A DNA stretch of 64,000 nt from Vibrio vulnificus NBRC 15645 = ATCC 27562 (lineage in GTDB: Bacteria; Pseudomonadota; Gammaproteobacteria; Enterobacterales; Vibrionaceae), in the NCBI RefSeq assembly GCF_002224265.1, contig NZ_CP012882.1:1677043-1741042 (forward strand). The letters are read 5' to 3'. Both the position numbers and the translations under genes were made by a program. Numbering within the stretch: the first letter of the stretch is position 1; every line of letters starts with the position of its first letter. This document shows positions 1 through 7,885 of this stretch, one piece after another. The notes under the pieces were generated by a model. It made no database searches. It had not been told where the DNA came from and saw nothing but the letters and a program-made list of their open reading frames with translations.

Positions 1-1
1 G

Positions 2-949
2 CCTTTTAAAGAAGGTCATTACGGATTGCGTATGTATCGCCAAACACTCGACCCAAAATATTCTGCTGCCGTTTGGAGTGATATGGCGAGAGTCGCAAGC
101 CGCTTAAATCGCTTTGCTTCTGAAGTGTATACGCCCGAGCAAATCATTCTTTATTCTGAAAAGCGTATTGCAAGCTATCTTGATGATACTGATGAACGAA
201 GTGTACGCCGTTATACCGCCACAAAACACATGCCTGAGTATCTGTATCTTGGTGTGGATCTGCTTGGCTCGATGGCTCGTGCCAACGAATATGGTTTAGA
301 ACACAAACAAGACGATAGATTACGTGAAGTGATCCGCCGCTACGACTTTAAAAAATACGCCACCAATCCGGAAATGATTGAAGCGTGGGCAGCTCAGCTG
401 GCCAATCAAGTTTATTGGCTTAAGCAGCTTGGGGAGCAAGACGTCGTGCAAGCGTTTATTGATGCCTTCCGCCAAACCTATCCGGATGCAAAAGATAAAC
501 AGCTCAATGGCCAACAATACGGCAACAAGCTCTACGGAATGACCCATATCATCTTCGCTGATTCAGAGTACTATCAGCATCAAGTGGATGAGAAGCGGCA
601 TCAATGGATCTTTGACTATTTCCGTGAACACATTGACACCATATTGATTCGAGCCAAAGAAGACATCATCGCAGAAGTCGGGATCAGCTTTTTACTCGCA
701 GGACTAGAAGATGATCCGGTGGTGGAAAAAACACGCCAAGCCATTCAAGCTTCAATCGACCCTGAACGCGGTATGATCCCGTCAGTATCCGGTGATTTTG
801 AGTTAGAGTCAGGCGAACACCGTAACGTGCTAGCCATTATGTTGCTCGATTGGCAGCGCGTGAATGAAGCCCCCACCCTGCAACACAACCCGAAAGTTTT
901 TTCCTCAATACCTTACGGTTTAATTGCCGATAAGCCAGCTCAACCCTAA
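2..949 (+). CDS. DUF3541-like hypothetical protein (5' truncated by window edge)
   Basis: The frame is open from the first complete codon (base 2) and reads through TTG and ATG codons at 26 and 32, so the true start probably lies upstream of the window. At least 315 residues are visible, with no signal peptide or membrane segment in this part. It is rich in aromatic and acidic residues, with helical stretches such as EYLYLGVDLLGSMARANEYG and YGNKLYGMTHIIFADSEYYQ. This resembles the vibrio proteins annotated DUF3541, whose function I do not know. It ends at a bidirectional terminator shared with convergent nupC. The coding call is firm; the family name is from memory. Confidence 0.65.
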   Translation, partial: PFKEGHYGLRMYRQTLDPKYSAAVWSDMARVASRLNRFASEVYTPEQIILYSEKRIASYLDDTDERSVRRYTATKHMPEYLYLGVDLLGSMARANEYGLEHKQDDRLREVIRRYDFKKYATNPEMIEAWAAQLANQVYWLKQLGEQDVVQAFIDAFRQTYPDAKDKQLNGQQYGNKLYGMTHIIFADSEYYQHQVDEKRHQWIFDYFREHIDTILIRAKEDIIAEVGISFLLAGLEDDPVVEKTRQAIQASIDPERGMIPSVSGDFELESGEHRNVLAIMLLDWQRVNEAPTLQHNPKVFSSIPYGLIADKPAQP

Positions 950-970
950 CCTTTGCAAATCTAACGTATA

Positions 971-1006
971 AAAAATGCCCTGTTCTCACAGGGCATTTTT
1001 GTTTTT
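971..1006. terminator. Bidirectional terminator between DUF3541-like gene and nupC
   Basis: A perfect 13-bp stem (AAAAATGCCCTGT, 971-983, with its complement at 988-1000) closes a 4-nt loop. T-rich runs follow on both strands, so it can stop the plus-strand gene ending at 949 and the minus-strand nupC ending at 1059. Confidence 0.9.
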
Positions 1007-1058
1007 AATTAGCATCTCTTCTCGCTAGCAAAGAAGACGTCTGCTGATGCTGACAGAA

Positions 1059-2267
1059 CTATAGAGAGATAAAAATCCCAGCCAAACATGCACTCATTAG
1101 GTTGGCTAACGTACCCGCTGCAACCGCTTTAAGGCCCATGTTTGCCACGTCACTGCGACGCTCTGGCGCCATCACACCGATAGAGCCCAGTTGAATCGCA
1201 ATCGAACCAATGTTAGCAAAACCACACAAAGCAAACGTGATGATCACTTGGCTGTGCTCTGACAACAGCGCTTTGTGTTCCACAAAGTCAATGAACGCCA
1301 CAAACTCATTCATCACAATCTTCTGGCCAATGTAAGAACCCGCTGCGAGCACTTCATTTGAAGGGATACCGATCAACCAAGCCAATGGAGAGAATAGGTA
1401 GCCAAAAATCGCTTGCAACGTAACGCCAGTGAAACCAAATAGCTCGCCCAAGTTTTCTAAACCCGTATTCACCATGGCAATAACACTGACAAACGCAATC
1501 AGCATAGTACCCACCGCAACAGCCACTTTCATGCCACCCATCGCGCCACTTGCCAAGGCATCAATCACGTTACTTTGGTCAGATTTATCAAGTTCAATGT
1601 TGGTGTAGTCGCTTGGCGTCGCACGCTCAGGCACGATGATTTTTGCCATCAACAAGCTGCCCGGTGCCGCCATAAAACTCGCTGCAATCAAATACTTCAG
1701 TTCAACACCTAAACCAGCATAGCCACCGAGTACACTACCCGCAACCGATGCCATACCGCCAGCCATCACCGCAAACAGTTCTGAACGCGTCATGCTCGAA
1801 AGGAAAGGACGAATCAGCAGTGGTGACTCACCTTGAGAAAGGAAGATATTGCCCGTTGCGACAAGAGATTCGGCTTTACTGGTACCCAAGAATTTCTGGA
1901 TACCGCCACCAATAACTTGAATCACTTTTTGCATGATACCCAAGTAATACAGGGCAGAGATAAGAGCACTAAAGAAGATGATGATAGGAAGAACGCGAAC
2001 GGCAAAGATGAAACCAGAAGAAGCCAAATCACCAAACAAGAAAGCGATCCCTTCATCGGCAAAACCCAGTAATCCTGAAACCGCATTACTTAGCCCAGCT
2101 AGCGCTGCTTGCCCCCAAGGAAAGTAGAGAACCAAAGCTGCGAATCCCACTTGCAGCAGCAACGCTCTAAATACCGTTTTCCAGTTGATTGAACGTCGGC
2201 TTTCCGACAACAAAAACGCGCAACCGATCAGTGCTGCGACACCTAATAGACTCAACAAAATATTCAT
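1059..2267 (-). CDS. nupC: NupC-type concentrative nucleoside transporter
   Basis: This 402-residue inner-membrane protein is of the CNT family, which imports nucleosides with Na+ or H+. Length and hydrophobic profile (8-10 helices) fit NupC. Family features include the N-terminal helix pair, the central re-entrant part with SQGESPLLIRPFLSSMTRSE, the VAGSVLGGYAGLG segment, and the C-terminal stretch FALCGFANIGSIAIQLGSIG. In known CNT structures GQTEAPL-like motifs bind the nucleobase; here the equivalent is GESPL. It is monocistronic, with a shared terminator downstream. The roughly 560-bp upstream region holds two ACGCAAACG motifs that may be purine or nucleoside repressor half-sites. Exact substrate range cannot be read from sequence. 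Confidence 0.92.
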   Translation of the reverse strand: MNILLSLLGVAALIGCAFLLSESRRSINWKTVFRALLLQVGFAALVLYFPWGQAALAGLSNAVSGLLGFADEGIAFLFGDLASSGFIFAVRVLPIIIFFSALISALYYLGIMQKVIQVIGGGIQKFLGTSKAESLVATGNIFLSQGESPLLIRPFLSSMTRSELFAVMAGGMASVAGSVLGGYAGLGVELKYLIAASFMAAPGSLLMAKIIVPERATPSDYTNIELDKSDQSNVIDALASGAMGGMKVAVAVGTMLIAFVSVIAMVNTGLENLGELFGFTGVTLQAIFGYLFSPLAWLIGIPSNEVLAAGSYIGQKIVMNEFVAFIDFVEHKALLSEHSQVIITFALCGFANIGSIAIQLGSIGVMAPERRSDVANMGLKAVAAGTLANLMSACLAGIFISL

Positions 2268-2827
2268 GAGTAACGACCTACTTAAAAATTAAAAATGAAA
2301 GAGGAGCTGAAAAACGCAGCAAAAGAAGGAGGGGTATGAAGTGGTGACGATTGGCACCATGACTCACGAATGAAATTGAACGAATAGTTCGACATCTTTT
2401 TTACCTTATACAAGCTTTCAAAAGTCAGCTGGTCCGGTCCTTGGGGTCATTCACTCAAATGGCCAAACTATTGGGCAATTTGTTTCCATGTGACGGCTTG
2501 TATGGGTAAGGGTTATGAACGATAAACCCTATTTCCCGCTTAAACGGGTCGCTAGTATAGCCAACAAAAAGAGATATTCATCACATTTATTTACGCAAAC
2601 GTTCAAGCGTCCATAATTTAACCAATGCCGCACATTTCCTGCTCTTATCACTACTATAAATAGGGATAATGATGAATTTTGGCCCTTAGATGGACAATAA
2701 ATACGCAAACGAACCAAAAACACTAATTTATGTAAAGGAAATACTCGCCTTCCAGGCATTTTTAGTTATAATTCGCTTCGGTTTGAAATGAACCGCGTCA
2801 AAAAGAAGCTTTGCTTCGACATCCTGT
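2268..2827. promoter_or_regulatory. nupC / tRNA-Leu intergenic region with repeated ACGCAAACG motif
   Basis: About 560 bases have no credible gene. The nine-base motif ACGCAAACG, identical to the left part of the E. coli PurR consensus, occurs at 2593-2601 and again at 2703-2711. Neither copy continues into a full palindrome. The region must contain the nupC promoter (minus strand) and the tRNA-Leu promoter (plus strand). I see no riboswitch-like fold that I recognise. Confidence 0.35.
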
Positions 2828-2911
2828 GCCGAGATGGTGAAATTGGTAGACACACTAGCATGAGGTGCTAGCGCCTATGGTGTGAGGGTTCGAGTCCCTC
2901 TCTCGGCACCA
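2828..2911 (+). tRNA. tRNA-Leu (anticodon GAG)
   Basis: The acceptor stem GCCGAGA (2828-2834) pairs with TCTCGGC (2901-2907), followed by an encoded ACCA end. The anticodon arm CTAGC/GCTAG carries the loop ATGAGGT, giving anticodon GAG at 2862-2864. A long variable arm and the T-loop GGTTCGAGTCC are present, as expected for a class II leucine tRNA. It stands alone, not in a tRNA operon, and is followed 26 bases later by a protein gene on the same strand. Confidence 0.97.
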
Positions 2912-2936
2912 TTCCTTCATAAATATAATCAATGTG

Positions 2937-3545
2937 ATGCAAGGTATTAAGCCAGCTAAAACGAACGCAGATGCGAATCAACTGCTTAGTGAACTTGCTG
3001 TTCACGCTTTGTTGCACCTGCAATTCCGTCGCCTTGCTACACCAAGTCTTTATTCTCGCCAAGAAAGTAACGATATCCTGCAAAAGTGGTTAAAACCCAA
3101 ACTTAAGAGCAATCGCTATAAGTTGATTAAAAAACCGCTTAAAGCGATAACACAACAAGCAAAAGGCGAAAGTGGTGATCTAGAGGCTCTGCTCGAACGT
3201 TGTGTGGGTGCGGAATCTGCGCCAGTTCAACCCCATCTCGATAGCTATCTGCTACTTATCAATGAAATTGAGAAGAAGTTAGGTACGACCGTCTTGCTCT
3301 CACGAGCAGAAGATGTGGATTTGTCCCACGATGAAAATGGCTGTTTACTGTGCGTATTGACCCAAAACCTCAATGAGCATTTTGGTTCAAACAATGAAAT
3401 GCGATCTCCTATCTCAATGCTATTCCGCGGCCCAATGAGCCAACGTGCTCTATTCCTTGGTGCTATCTACGCCAATAATACCTTTACCTATTCTGTGGGT
3501 TATCAGGACGAACAATTTGTCCGCATCACACTAGAACTTGCTTAA
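2937..3545 (+). CDS. DUF2913-like hypothetical protein
   Basis: A 202-residue soluble protein begins 26 bases after tRNA-Leu on the same strand. It starts at ATG 2937 or the GTG just before it (2934); neither has a clear Shine-Dalgarno sequence. The N-terminal half is helical and basic (KWLKPKLKSNRYKLIKKPLK). The C-terminal half has SMLFRGPMSQRALFLGAIYA and a beta-rich end. I associate this layout with the DUF2913 family of vibrios, function unknown. The nearness to the tRNA suggests readthrough co-transcription, but no experiment is implied. Coding status is good; the family name is tentative. Confidence 0.7.
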   Translation: MQGIKPAKTNADANQLLSELAVHALLHLQFRRLATPSLYSRQESNDILQKWLKPKLKSNRYKLIKKPLKAITQQAKGESGDLEALLERCVGAESAPVQPHLDSYLLLINEIEKKLGTTVLLSRAEDVDLSHDENGCLLCVLTQNLNEHFGSNNEMRSPISMLFRGPMSQRALFLGAIYANNTFTYSVGYQDEQFVRITLELA

Positions 3546-3607
3546 TTGTTCATTTGTAACCTGTTATTCTGATTTTCAAACAACAATAACAAGTTAAAGG
3601 ATGACCA

Positions 3608-4165
3608 ATGTTCACTCTCGATGTCACTGAAGAAATTAAACTCGCACTCGTTCAAGACACCTTCGCAAAGCTCTATGCTCCGCTTGTAGCCAAACAACAA
3701 ACGTATCTATCACAATGGCTCGCTTGGCCCTCTTTTTGCCAAACTGAGCAAGATTTTCAACAATTTGTTCAACGCTCTCTTCATGAGTATGCCGACAAAA
3801 AATCCGTGACTTGCGCGATTTTTTACCAAGACAACCTAGTGGGCAACATAGGTTTGCATGAAATCAACCACGACCTACAAAGAGCCTGCATTGGTTACTG
3901 GCTCTCTGAAGAAGTGCAAGGGAAAGGCATCGTTACCTTGTCGTGCCAAAAAATGTTGGAATACGCCTTTGACACCCTGACAATGGAGCTCGTGCAACTG
4001 AGAGCCGCAAAAGAAAATACCGCCAGTCGTGCTGTTGCTGAGCGTTTAGGCATGAGTCTGGAAGGCATCATTAGCCGTAATGAGAAAGTGCAAGATCGAG
4101 TTTTAGATCACGCCGTGTACGCCCTTCGCAAATCCGATTGGCAGGAAAAGTACTCTGAGAAGTAA
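3608..4165 (+). CDS. GNAT N-acetyltransferase, RimJ/RimL type
   Basis: This 185-residue GNAT enzyme transfers acetyl from acetyl-CoA, typically to a protein N-terminal amine or a small amine. The fold is recognisable from IGLHEINHDLQRACIGYWL (beta4), the acetyl-CoA pyrophosphate loop EEVQGKGI (Q/RxxGxG/A type, around residue 100), and LVQLRAAKENTASRAVAERL. The last matches the RimJ/RimL signature in which an asparagine and serine follow the beta-strand and the helix carries A-x-x-x-A-E-R-L-G. The ribosome site AAAGGA lies 5 bases upstream of ATG 3608. The substrate is unknown; ribosomal-protein-serine acetyltransferase is the usual label. Confidence 0.9.
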   Translation: MFTLDVTEEIKLALVQDTFAKLYAPLVAKQQTYLSQWLAWPSFCQTEQDFQQFVQRSLHEYADKKSVTCAIFYQDNLVGNIGLHEINHDLQRACIGYWLSEEVQGKGIVTLSCQKMLEYAFDTLTMELVQLRAAKENTASRAVAERLGMSLEGIISRNEKVQDRVLDHAVYALRKSDWQEKYSEK

Positions 4166-4235
4166 GCCTTCTTCCAATACCTTTTTTTTATCCAGACTCA
4201 GAGCCCAATGGATTCTTCAAAAGACTTCTGTGAAT

Positions 4236-4373
4236 ATGGCTTACGCCAAATCCGCCCTTCTTGGGGTGGAGAGCAGTTGTAACTATACCTTCCAAAGCAG
4301 TGGCGATTTCTGCCAGATCCTCTATCAACCAGAAAAACAGCCGCAAATCGTCAGTCTGACCGATGGTTGCTAA
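4236..4373 (+). pseudogene. Possible short coding remnant with three cysteines
   Basis: Inside the 270-base gap between the acetyltransferase and the dehydrogenase there is a 45-codon frame (ATG 4236, TAA 4371). Its codon pattern looks protein-coding, and it ends SLTDGC. Cysteines fall at residues 15, 26 and 45, and the segment FCQILYQPEKQPQIVSL reads like the C-terminus of a secreted or cysteine-bearing protein. An overlapping frame from ATG 4209 (24 codons) also looks coding-like, which would fit one gene broken by a frameshift. No ribosome site is seen. It could be noise. Confidence 0.3.
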
Positions 4374-4404
4374 AAAGCACGCTTTCTACTCAAAAGCTGG
4401 ATAA

Positions 4405-4435
4405 AAAGGGGAAATCAACATTCCCCTTTAATGAT
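4405..4435 (-). terminator. Terminator of the beta-hydroxyacid dehydrogenase gene
   Basis: AAAGGGGAA (4405-4413) pairs with TTCCCCTTT (4421-4429) around a 7-nt loop. Read on the minus strand, the stem is followed by a T run, immediately after the stop codon at 4436. Confidence 0.8.
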
Positions 4436-5311
4436 TCACTGCCTCGCCACCGCTTTGATCAGCACGGAAGTATCCATGCGCCCTAAACCTTCTTGTTGTA
4501 ACTGAGCGTATTGCTGATCCACTTGTTTTGTTAGCGGCAACTCAAGCCCGACACGCTGAGCTTCTTTTAAGCAAAAACCGAGATCTTTACGCATCCAATC
4601 AATGGCAAAGCCGAAATCAAACTTATCTTGCGCCATCGTGGTGGCACGGTTTTCCATTTGCCAAGAGCCTGCCGCACCATGTTTCAGCGTGTCCACCACT
4701 TGAGCGACATCCAAACCTGACTTTTGCGCCAATAAAATCGCTTCACTTAGCCCTTGTAAAACCCCGGCGATGCAAATTTGATTCACCATTTTACAGCGCT
4801 GACCCTGACCATTTTCACCAAGCAATGTGGCTTGTTTCGCGTAAGCATCCATGACCGGAGAAACCTGAGCAAAGACAGACTCATCACCGCCACACATGAT
4901 GGTTAGCACGCCATTTTCCGCACCAGCTTGCCCACCAGAGACGGGCGCATCAATAAAGGCATTGGAGACTTTCTGACAAGCATCGGCAAGTTCAACGGCC
5001 AGTTCTGCAGAAGTGGTGGTGTGGTCAACAAGAATGGCGCCAGGTTCTAAACCGGCAAGCACACCATCTTCTCCATAAACAACACTGCGAACATCGTCAT
5101 CGTTGCCCACACAAACAAACACAACTTCACAACCTAAAGCGGCTTCACGAGGTGTTTCAAATGCAGCTCCTTGATACTGCTCTGCCCATTTCTGTGCTTT
5201 AGCGAAAGTACGGTTGTAGACTCGAGTTTCATAACCCGCTTTGCTTAAATAGCCAGCCATTGGGTAGCCCATGACTCCCAACCCAATAAATGCAACTTTT
5301 TTGACGTCCAT
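4436..5311 (-). CDS. 3-hydroxyisobutyrate dehydrogenase family oxidoreductase
   Basis: This 291-residue NAD(P)-dependent beta-hydroxyacid dehydrogenase has the Rossmann dinucleotide motif GLGVMG at residues 11-16. The substrate-binding loop DAPVSGGQAGAENG lies near residue 120, and the catalytic lysine in KMVNQICIAGVLQGLSEA near residue 173. GSWQMENR follows in the C-terminal helical domain. These are the four signatures of the HIBADH / tartronate-semialdehyde-reductase / GLYR1 family. The gene is monocistronic, with its own terminator, and diverges from the spermidine-synthase-like pair. The true substrate (3-hydroxyisobutyrate, tartronate semialdehyde, succinic semialdehyde or other) cannot be told from the motifs. 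Confidence 0.88.
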   Translation of the reverse strand: MDVKKVAFIGLGVMGYPMAGYLSKAGYETRVYNRTFAKAQKWAEQYQGAAFETPREAALGCEVVFVCVGNDDDVRSVVYGEDGVLAGLEPGAILVDHTTTSAELAVELADACQKVSNAFIDAPVSGGQAGAENGVLTIMCGGDESVFAQVSPVMDAYAKQATLLGENGQGQRCKMVNQICIAGVLQGLSEAILLAQKSGLDVAQVVDTLKHGAAGSWQMENRATTMAQDKFDFGFAIDWMRKDLGFCLKEAQRVGLELPLTKQVDQQYAQLQQEGLGRMDTSVLIKAVARQ

Positions 5312-5508
5312 TCTTTCTCCCCAATGACGTTATGACTCGAATCGCTGCAGGGGTCATTTACCTTATCTATGGCCACAAGAGGTAGAAACCCACGCTGAAA
5401 CGATCTCAGATAGGCCCTCATCATAACTGAAAGCCCCCTCACCTTGCTATATCCGCTTTCCGCACAAATACTTGGAAGGAATGAACGCAACACTTCGGGA
5501 GGTTCTTG

Positions 5509-6144
5509 ATGAGAAAAGCAACCACATCCAATGGATTGATTCTTATGCTGGCATTCATCAGCGGTTTTAGCATTATGTCCATTGAACTCTTGGGCGGCAA
5601 AGTCCTTGCGCCTTACTTTGGCAACAGTATTTACGTGTGGGGCAGCATTATTACTGTTTTTATGGTGGCACTCTCATTGGGCTATTTGCTGGGGGGCAAC
5701 CTTTCCGCGCGCCATCCTTCTCTAAAACAATTTGCTCGTTTTTACCTCTTCGGAGCCCTATTTCTCTTGCCATTGATTTTTGCTGGCAAGCCGATCATGG
5801 ACTTCACTTTTCTTTGGATAGAAGATCCACGCTACGGTTCTTTAGTCGCGGCAATCTTGCTGTTTTTTATTCCTACGGTCATTTTAGGCATGATATCGCC
5901 CTATGCGGTGAGGTTGATGGTGAAAAATGAACAGCATAGTGGCCAAATCGCCGGTAGGCTCTATTTTGTCTCAACATTGGGTAGTGCACTGGGTACCCTA
6001 GCCACTTCCTTCTACCTTGTGCTGTGGTGGGAGATCAACACGATATTATTAACACTGACAGCGCTCTTGCTGCTCGCTGGGATATTTGCGTACCGGCTGG
6101 ATACTGCCCCACTCTTCCATGAGGTAGAACTTGATGTCGATTAA
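5509..6144 (+). CDS. Membrane half of a split spermidine-synthase-like transporter/enzyme
   Basis: This 211-residue integral membrane protein has six to seven helices and starts at ATG 5509 (a TTG directly before it is in frame; GGGAGG lies upstream). The opening [21 protein letters not shown] is the signature of the N-terminal membrane domain of fused MFS/spermidine-synthase proteins (motif E-x-x-G-x-x-x-x-P-x-x-G). [19 protein letters not shown] and the glycine-rich [20 protein letters not shown] are also typical. In many bacteria this domain is joined to a methyltransferase-like domain in one polypeptide. Here that domain is a separate gene overlapping by 11 bases, so the two are surely translated together. 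Function is not established. Confidence 0.82.
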   Translation: MRKATTSNGLILMLAFISGFSIMSIELLGGKVLAPYFGNSIYVWGSIITVFMVALSLGYLLGGNLSARHPSLKQFARFYLFGALFLLPLIFAGKPIMDFTFLWIEDPRYGSLVAAILLFFIPTVILGMISPYAVRLMVKNEQHSGQIAGRLYFVSTLGSALGTLATSFYLVLWWEINTILLTLTALLLLAGIFAYRLDTAPLFHEVELDVD

Positions 6145-7033
6145 TCCTATTGTCTGGCTCTTTGCGTTACTGTGCACGTTGCTCTCCCCTTTCTCCATAG
6201 GGCAAAGCACTATCATTCATGAACAAAAGTCGCTTTATCAAGATATTGTGGTATTCGAGCACCAAGATTTTCGTTGCCTCTCTTTCACCGCCAAAAAAGG
6301 AGAACGAGTCCAAACCTGCGAATACCAAGACCCGCAAGACAAACGTATCTACTTTCCCTATGTGCGAATGACGTTAGCGGGGCTGCTGTTTAACCCGAAG
6401 CCTGAGCGAATTCTTATCATTGGTCTCGGAGGCGGCTCGGTCCCCAGTGCGCTTGCAGAGCTTTATCCAGAGTCTCATATGGATATTGTCGAAATCGATC
6501 CTGTGGTATCTCAAATCGCAGAACGCTATTTCTATTTTCAACCTAGCCACAACACGCGAGTTCACACGAGTGATGCCCGGGTTTACATTAAACGCGCAGG
6601 ATTAAAGGGACAAAAGTACGATTTCATTCTGCTGGATGCGTTTAATGGCGAGTACATTCCCGAACACCTCATGACTCGGGAATTTCTGATGGAAACTAAG
6701 CAACTACTCAGTAGTCGCGGTGTGTTGGTGGCGAATACATTTTCTACGAGCAAGCTGTACGATCATGAGTCCGTTACGTATCGCTCCGTCTTTGGTGAAT
6801 TTTACAACTTCAAAATTCCTCAAGAATCGGGCAACCGTGTCATTCTTTCGATGTTAACCCCTTTACCCAATCAGCGGGCACTGCAACAGCAAGCTGAGGC
6901 ATTAGCCAGTGCACTGCGCCCATTTGCCATAGAGATAGAGAACTACCCTTCCTTAATGACATTGGAAGCCGACTGGGACGAACAAGCCAGACTGCTCACC
7001 GACCAATTTTCACCCGCTAACTTATTGAAATAA
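6134..7033 (+). CDS. Spermidine-synthase-like domain protein with signal peptide
   Basis: This 299-residue protein starts at ATG 6134, inside the end of the membrane-protein gene. The first 24 residues ([21 protein letters not shown]) form a signal peptide or anchor, then a spermidine-synthase fold follows. The SAM/dcSAM-binding loop is [15 protein letters not shown], the acidic beta2 end IVEIDP, and the post-strand-4 segment [19 protein letters not shown]. True spermidine synthases have GGGDG and an aspartate in DxTDP; here these are GLGGG and DAFNG, so polyamine synthesis is doubtful. An exported or periplasm-facing position would be odd for a SAM enzyme. It overlaps its membrane partner and probably acts with it. 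Confidence 0.8.
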   Translation: MSINPIVWLFALLCTLLSPFSIGQSTIIHEQKSLYQDIVVFEHQDFRCLSFTAKKGERVQTCEYQDPQDKRIYFPYVRMTLAGLLFNPKPERILIIGLGGGSVPSALAELYPESHMDIVEIDPVVSQIAERYFYFQPSHNTRVHTSDARVYIKRAGLKGQKYDFILLDAFNGEYIPEHLMTREFLMETKQLLSSRGVLVANTFSTSKLYDHESVTYRSVFGEFYNFKIPQESGNRVILSMLTPLPNQRALQQQAEALASALRPFAIEIENYPSLMTLEADWDEQARLLTDQFSPANLLK

Positions 7034-7051
7034 AAACGTTGAATGCGAATC

Positions 7052-7095
7052 GAGAACGAAGATTGTCGGAACATCACCTGCCAATCTTCGTTCTC
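7052..7095. repeat. Perfect 14-bp inverted repeat after the spermidine-synthase-like gene
   Basis: GAGAACGAAGATTG (7052-7065) is exactly complementary to CAATCTTCGTTCTC (7082-7095), with a 16-base loop. It lacks a T run, so it is not a classic intrinsic terminator. It could still end transcription, or protect the 3' end of the upstream message. Confidence 0.7.
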
Positions 7096-7143
7096 CTGTG
7101 TCACAATGTCAGTAACAATACTTATCTGGTTAAAGCTGTACTG

Positions 7144-7791
7144 ATGAAATTTAATGCTGCCATTTTCGACATGGATGGACTTCTACTCGACACCGAACGC
7201 GTTTGTATGCGCATTTTCAAGCAAGCTTGTGATGTGCAAAATCTGCCTTTCTATCAAGAGACGTATCTTTCTATCATCGGACGCAACTCCGCTGGTATCG
7301 ACGCAATTTTACGTGCTGCTTATGGCGATGATCTTGATCGCCTACATGCAGAATGGCGTAAGCGTTATAACCAAGTGGTTCTGCATGAAGCCATTCCTGT
7401 TAAAGAGGGCGTGATTGCTCTGCTAGAGTGGCTAAAAGCTCACCAGATACCCGCTGCGGTAGCGACCTCAACACAAAAGGATGTCGCACTGGTTAAACTC
7501 AAACTGGCAGGGCTTGATCACTACTTTGAATCGATTACTACTGGTTGTGAGGTTACTCACGGCAAACCGGATCCTGAAATCTACCTGCTTGCTGCCAGCC
7601 GTTTAAATGTGCCACCAGCTCAGTGTTTGGCTTTTGAGGACTCGAATAATGGTGTTCGCGCCGCTGTGGCGGCCAACATGATGACCTATCAGATTCCCGA
7701 TTTGGTAGAGCCATGTGAGGAAGTCATTGCTTTTGGCCACCGTATTTGTCCTTCGTTAGCTGAAGTACTGAAAGAGCTGCAAACAGACTAA
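7144..7791 (+). CDS. HAD-superfamily hydrolase (phosphatase/phosphoglucomutase-like)
   Basis: This 215-residue enzyme has all HAD motifs: motif I FDMDGLLLDTE (nucleophile Asp at residue 9, acid/base Asp at 11), motif II serine/threonine in AVATSTQ, motif III lysine in HGKPDPEIY, and motif IV FEDSNNGVRAA. The helical cap between residues 15 and 80 is of the C1 type, as in beta-phosphoglucomutase, phosphoglycolate phosphatase and the YniC/YqaB group. The in-frame TTG far upstream (7039) is rejected because the N-terminus before MKFNAAIFD is not HAD-like and would include the hairpin at 7052-7095. The substrate is unknown; sugar phosphates are usual. Confidence 0.9.
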   Translation: MKFNAAIFDMDGLLLDTERVCMRIFKQACDVQNLPFYQETYLSIIGRNSAGIDAILRAAYGDDLDRLHAEWRKRYNQVVLHEAIPVKEGVIALLEWLKAHQIPAAVATSTQKDVALVKLKLAGLDHYFESITTGCEVTHGKPDPEIYLLAASRLNVPPAQCLAFEDSNNGVRAAVAANMMTYQIPDLVEPCEEVIAFGHRICPSLAEVLKELQTD

Positions 7792-7841
7792 CTTTGGCGA
7801 ATATCATCAACACCGCTAAAACGGGGTTAAGGATCACAATG

Positions 7842-7872
7842 AAGTAAGGGGCTTTCGCCCCTTACTTTGTTT
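7842..7872. terminator. Terminator between HAD gene and M23 peptidase gene
   Basis: An 11-bp perfect stem AAGTAAGGGGC (7842-7852) pairs with 7857-7867 around the loop TTTC. T-rich sequence follows on the plus strand and A-rich sequence precedes it. It serves the convergent genes on both sides. Confidence 0.85.
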
Positions 7873-7885
7873 AACGTTATGGAAA

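Noticed and set aside
2268..2540. Possible purine riboswitch before nupC
   Set aside because: I looked for the three-way junction with conserved loops on the minus strand and could not find a matching pattern.
2868..3083. Minus-strand frame across tRNA-Leu
   Set aside because: It runs antisense through the tRNA and the start of the DUF2913-like gene; its C-terminal coding character comes from the tRNA sequence.
5245..5493. 82-codon frame at the start of the dehydrogenase gene on the same strand
   Set aside because: It overlaps the dehydrogenase N-terminus in another frame and covers the promoter; no family features.
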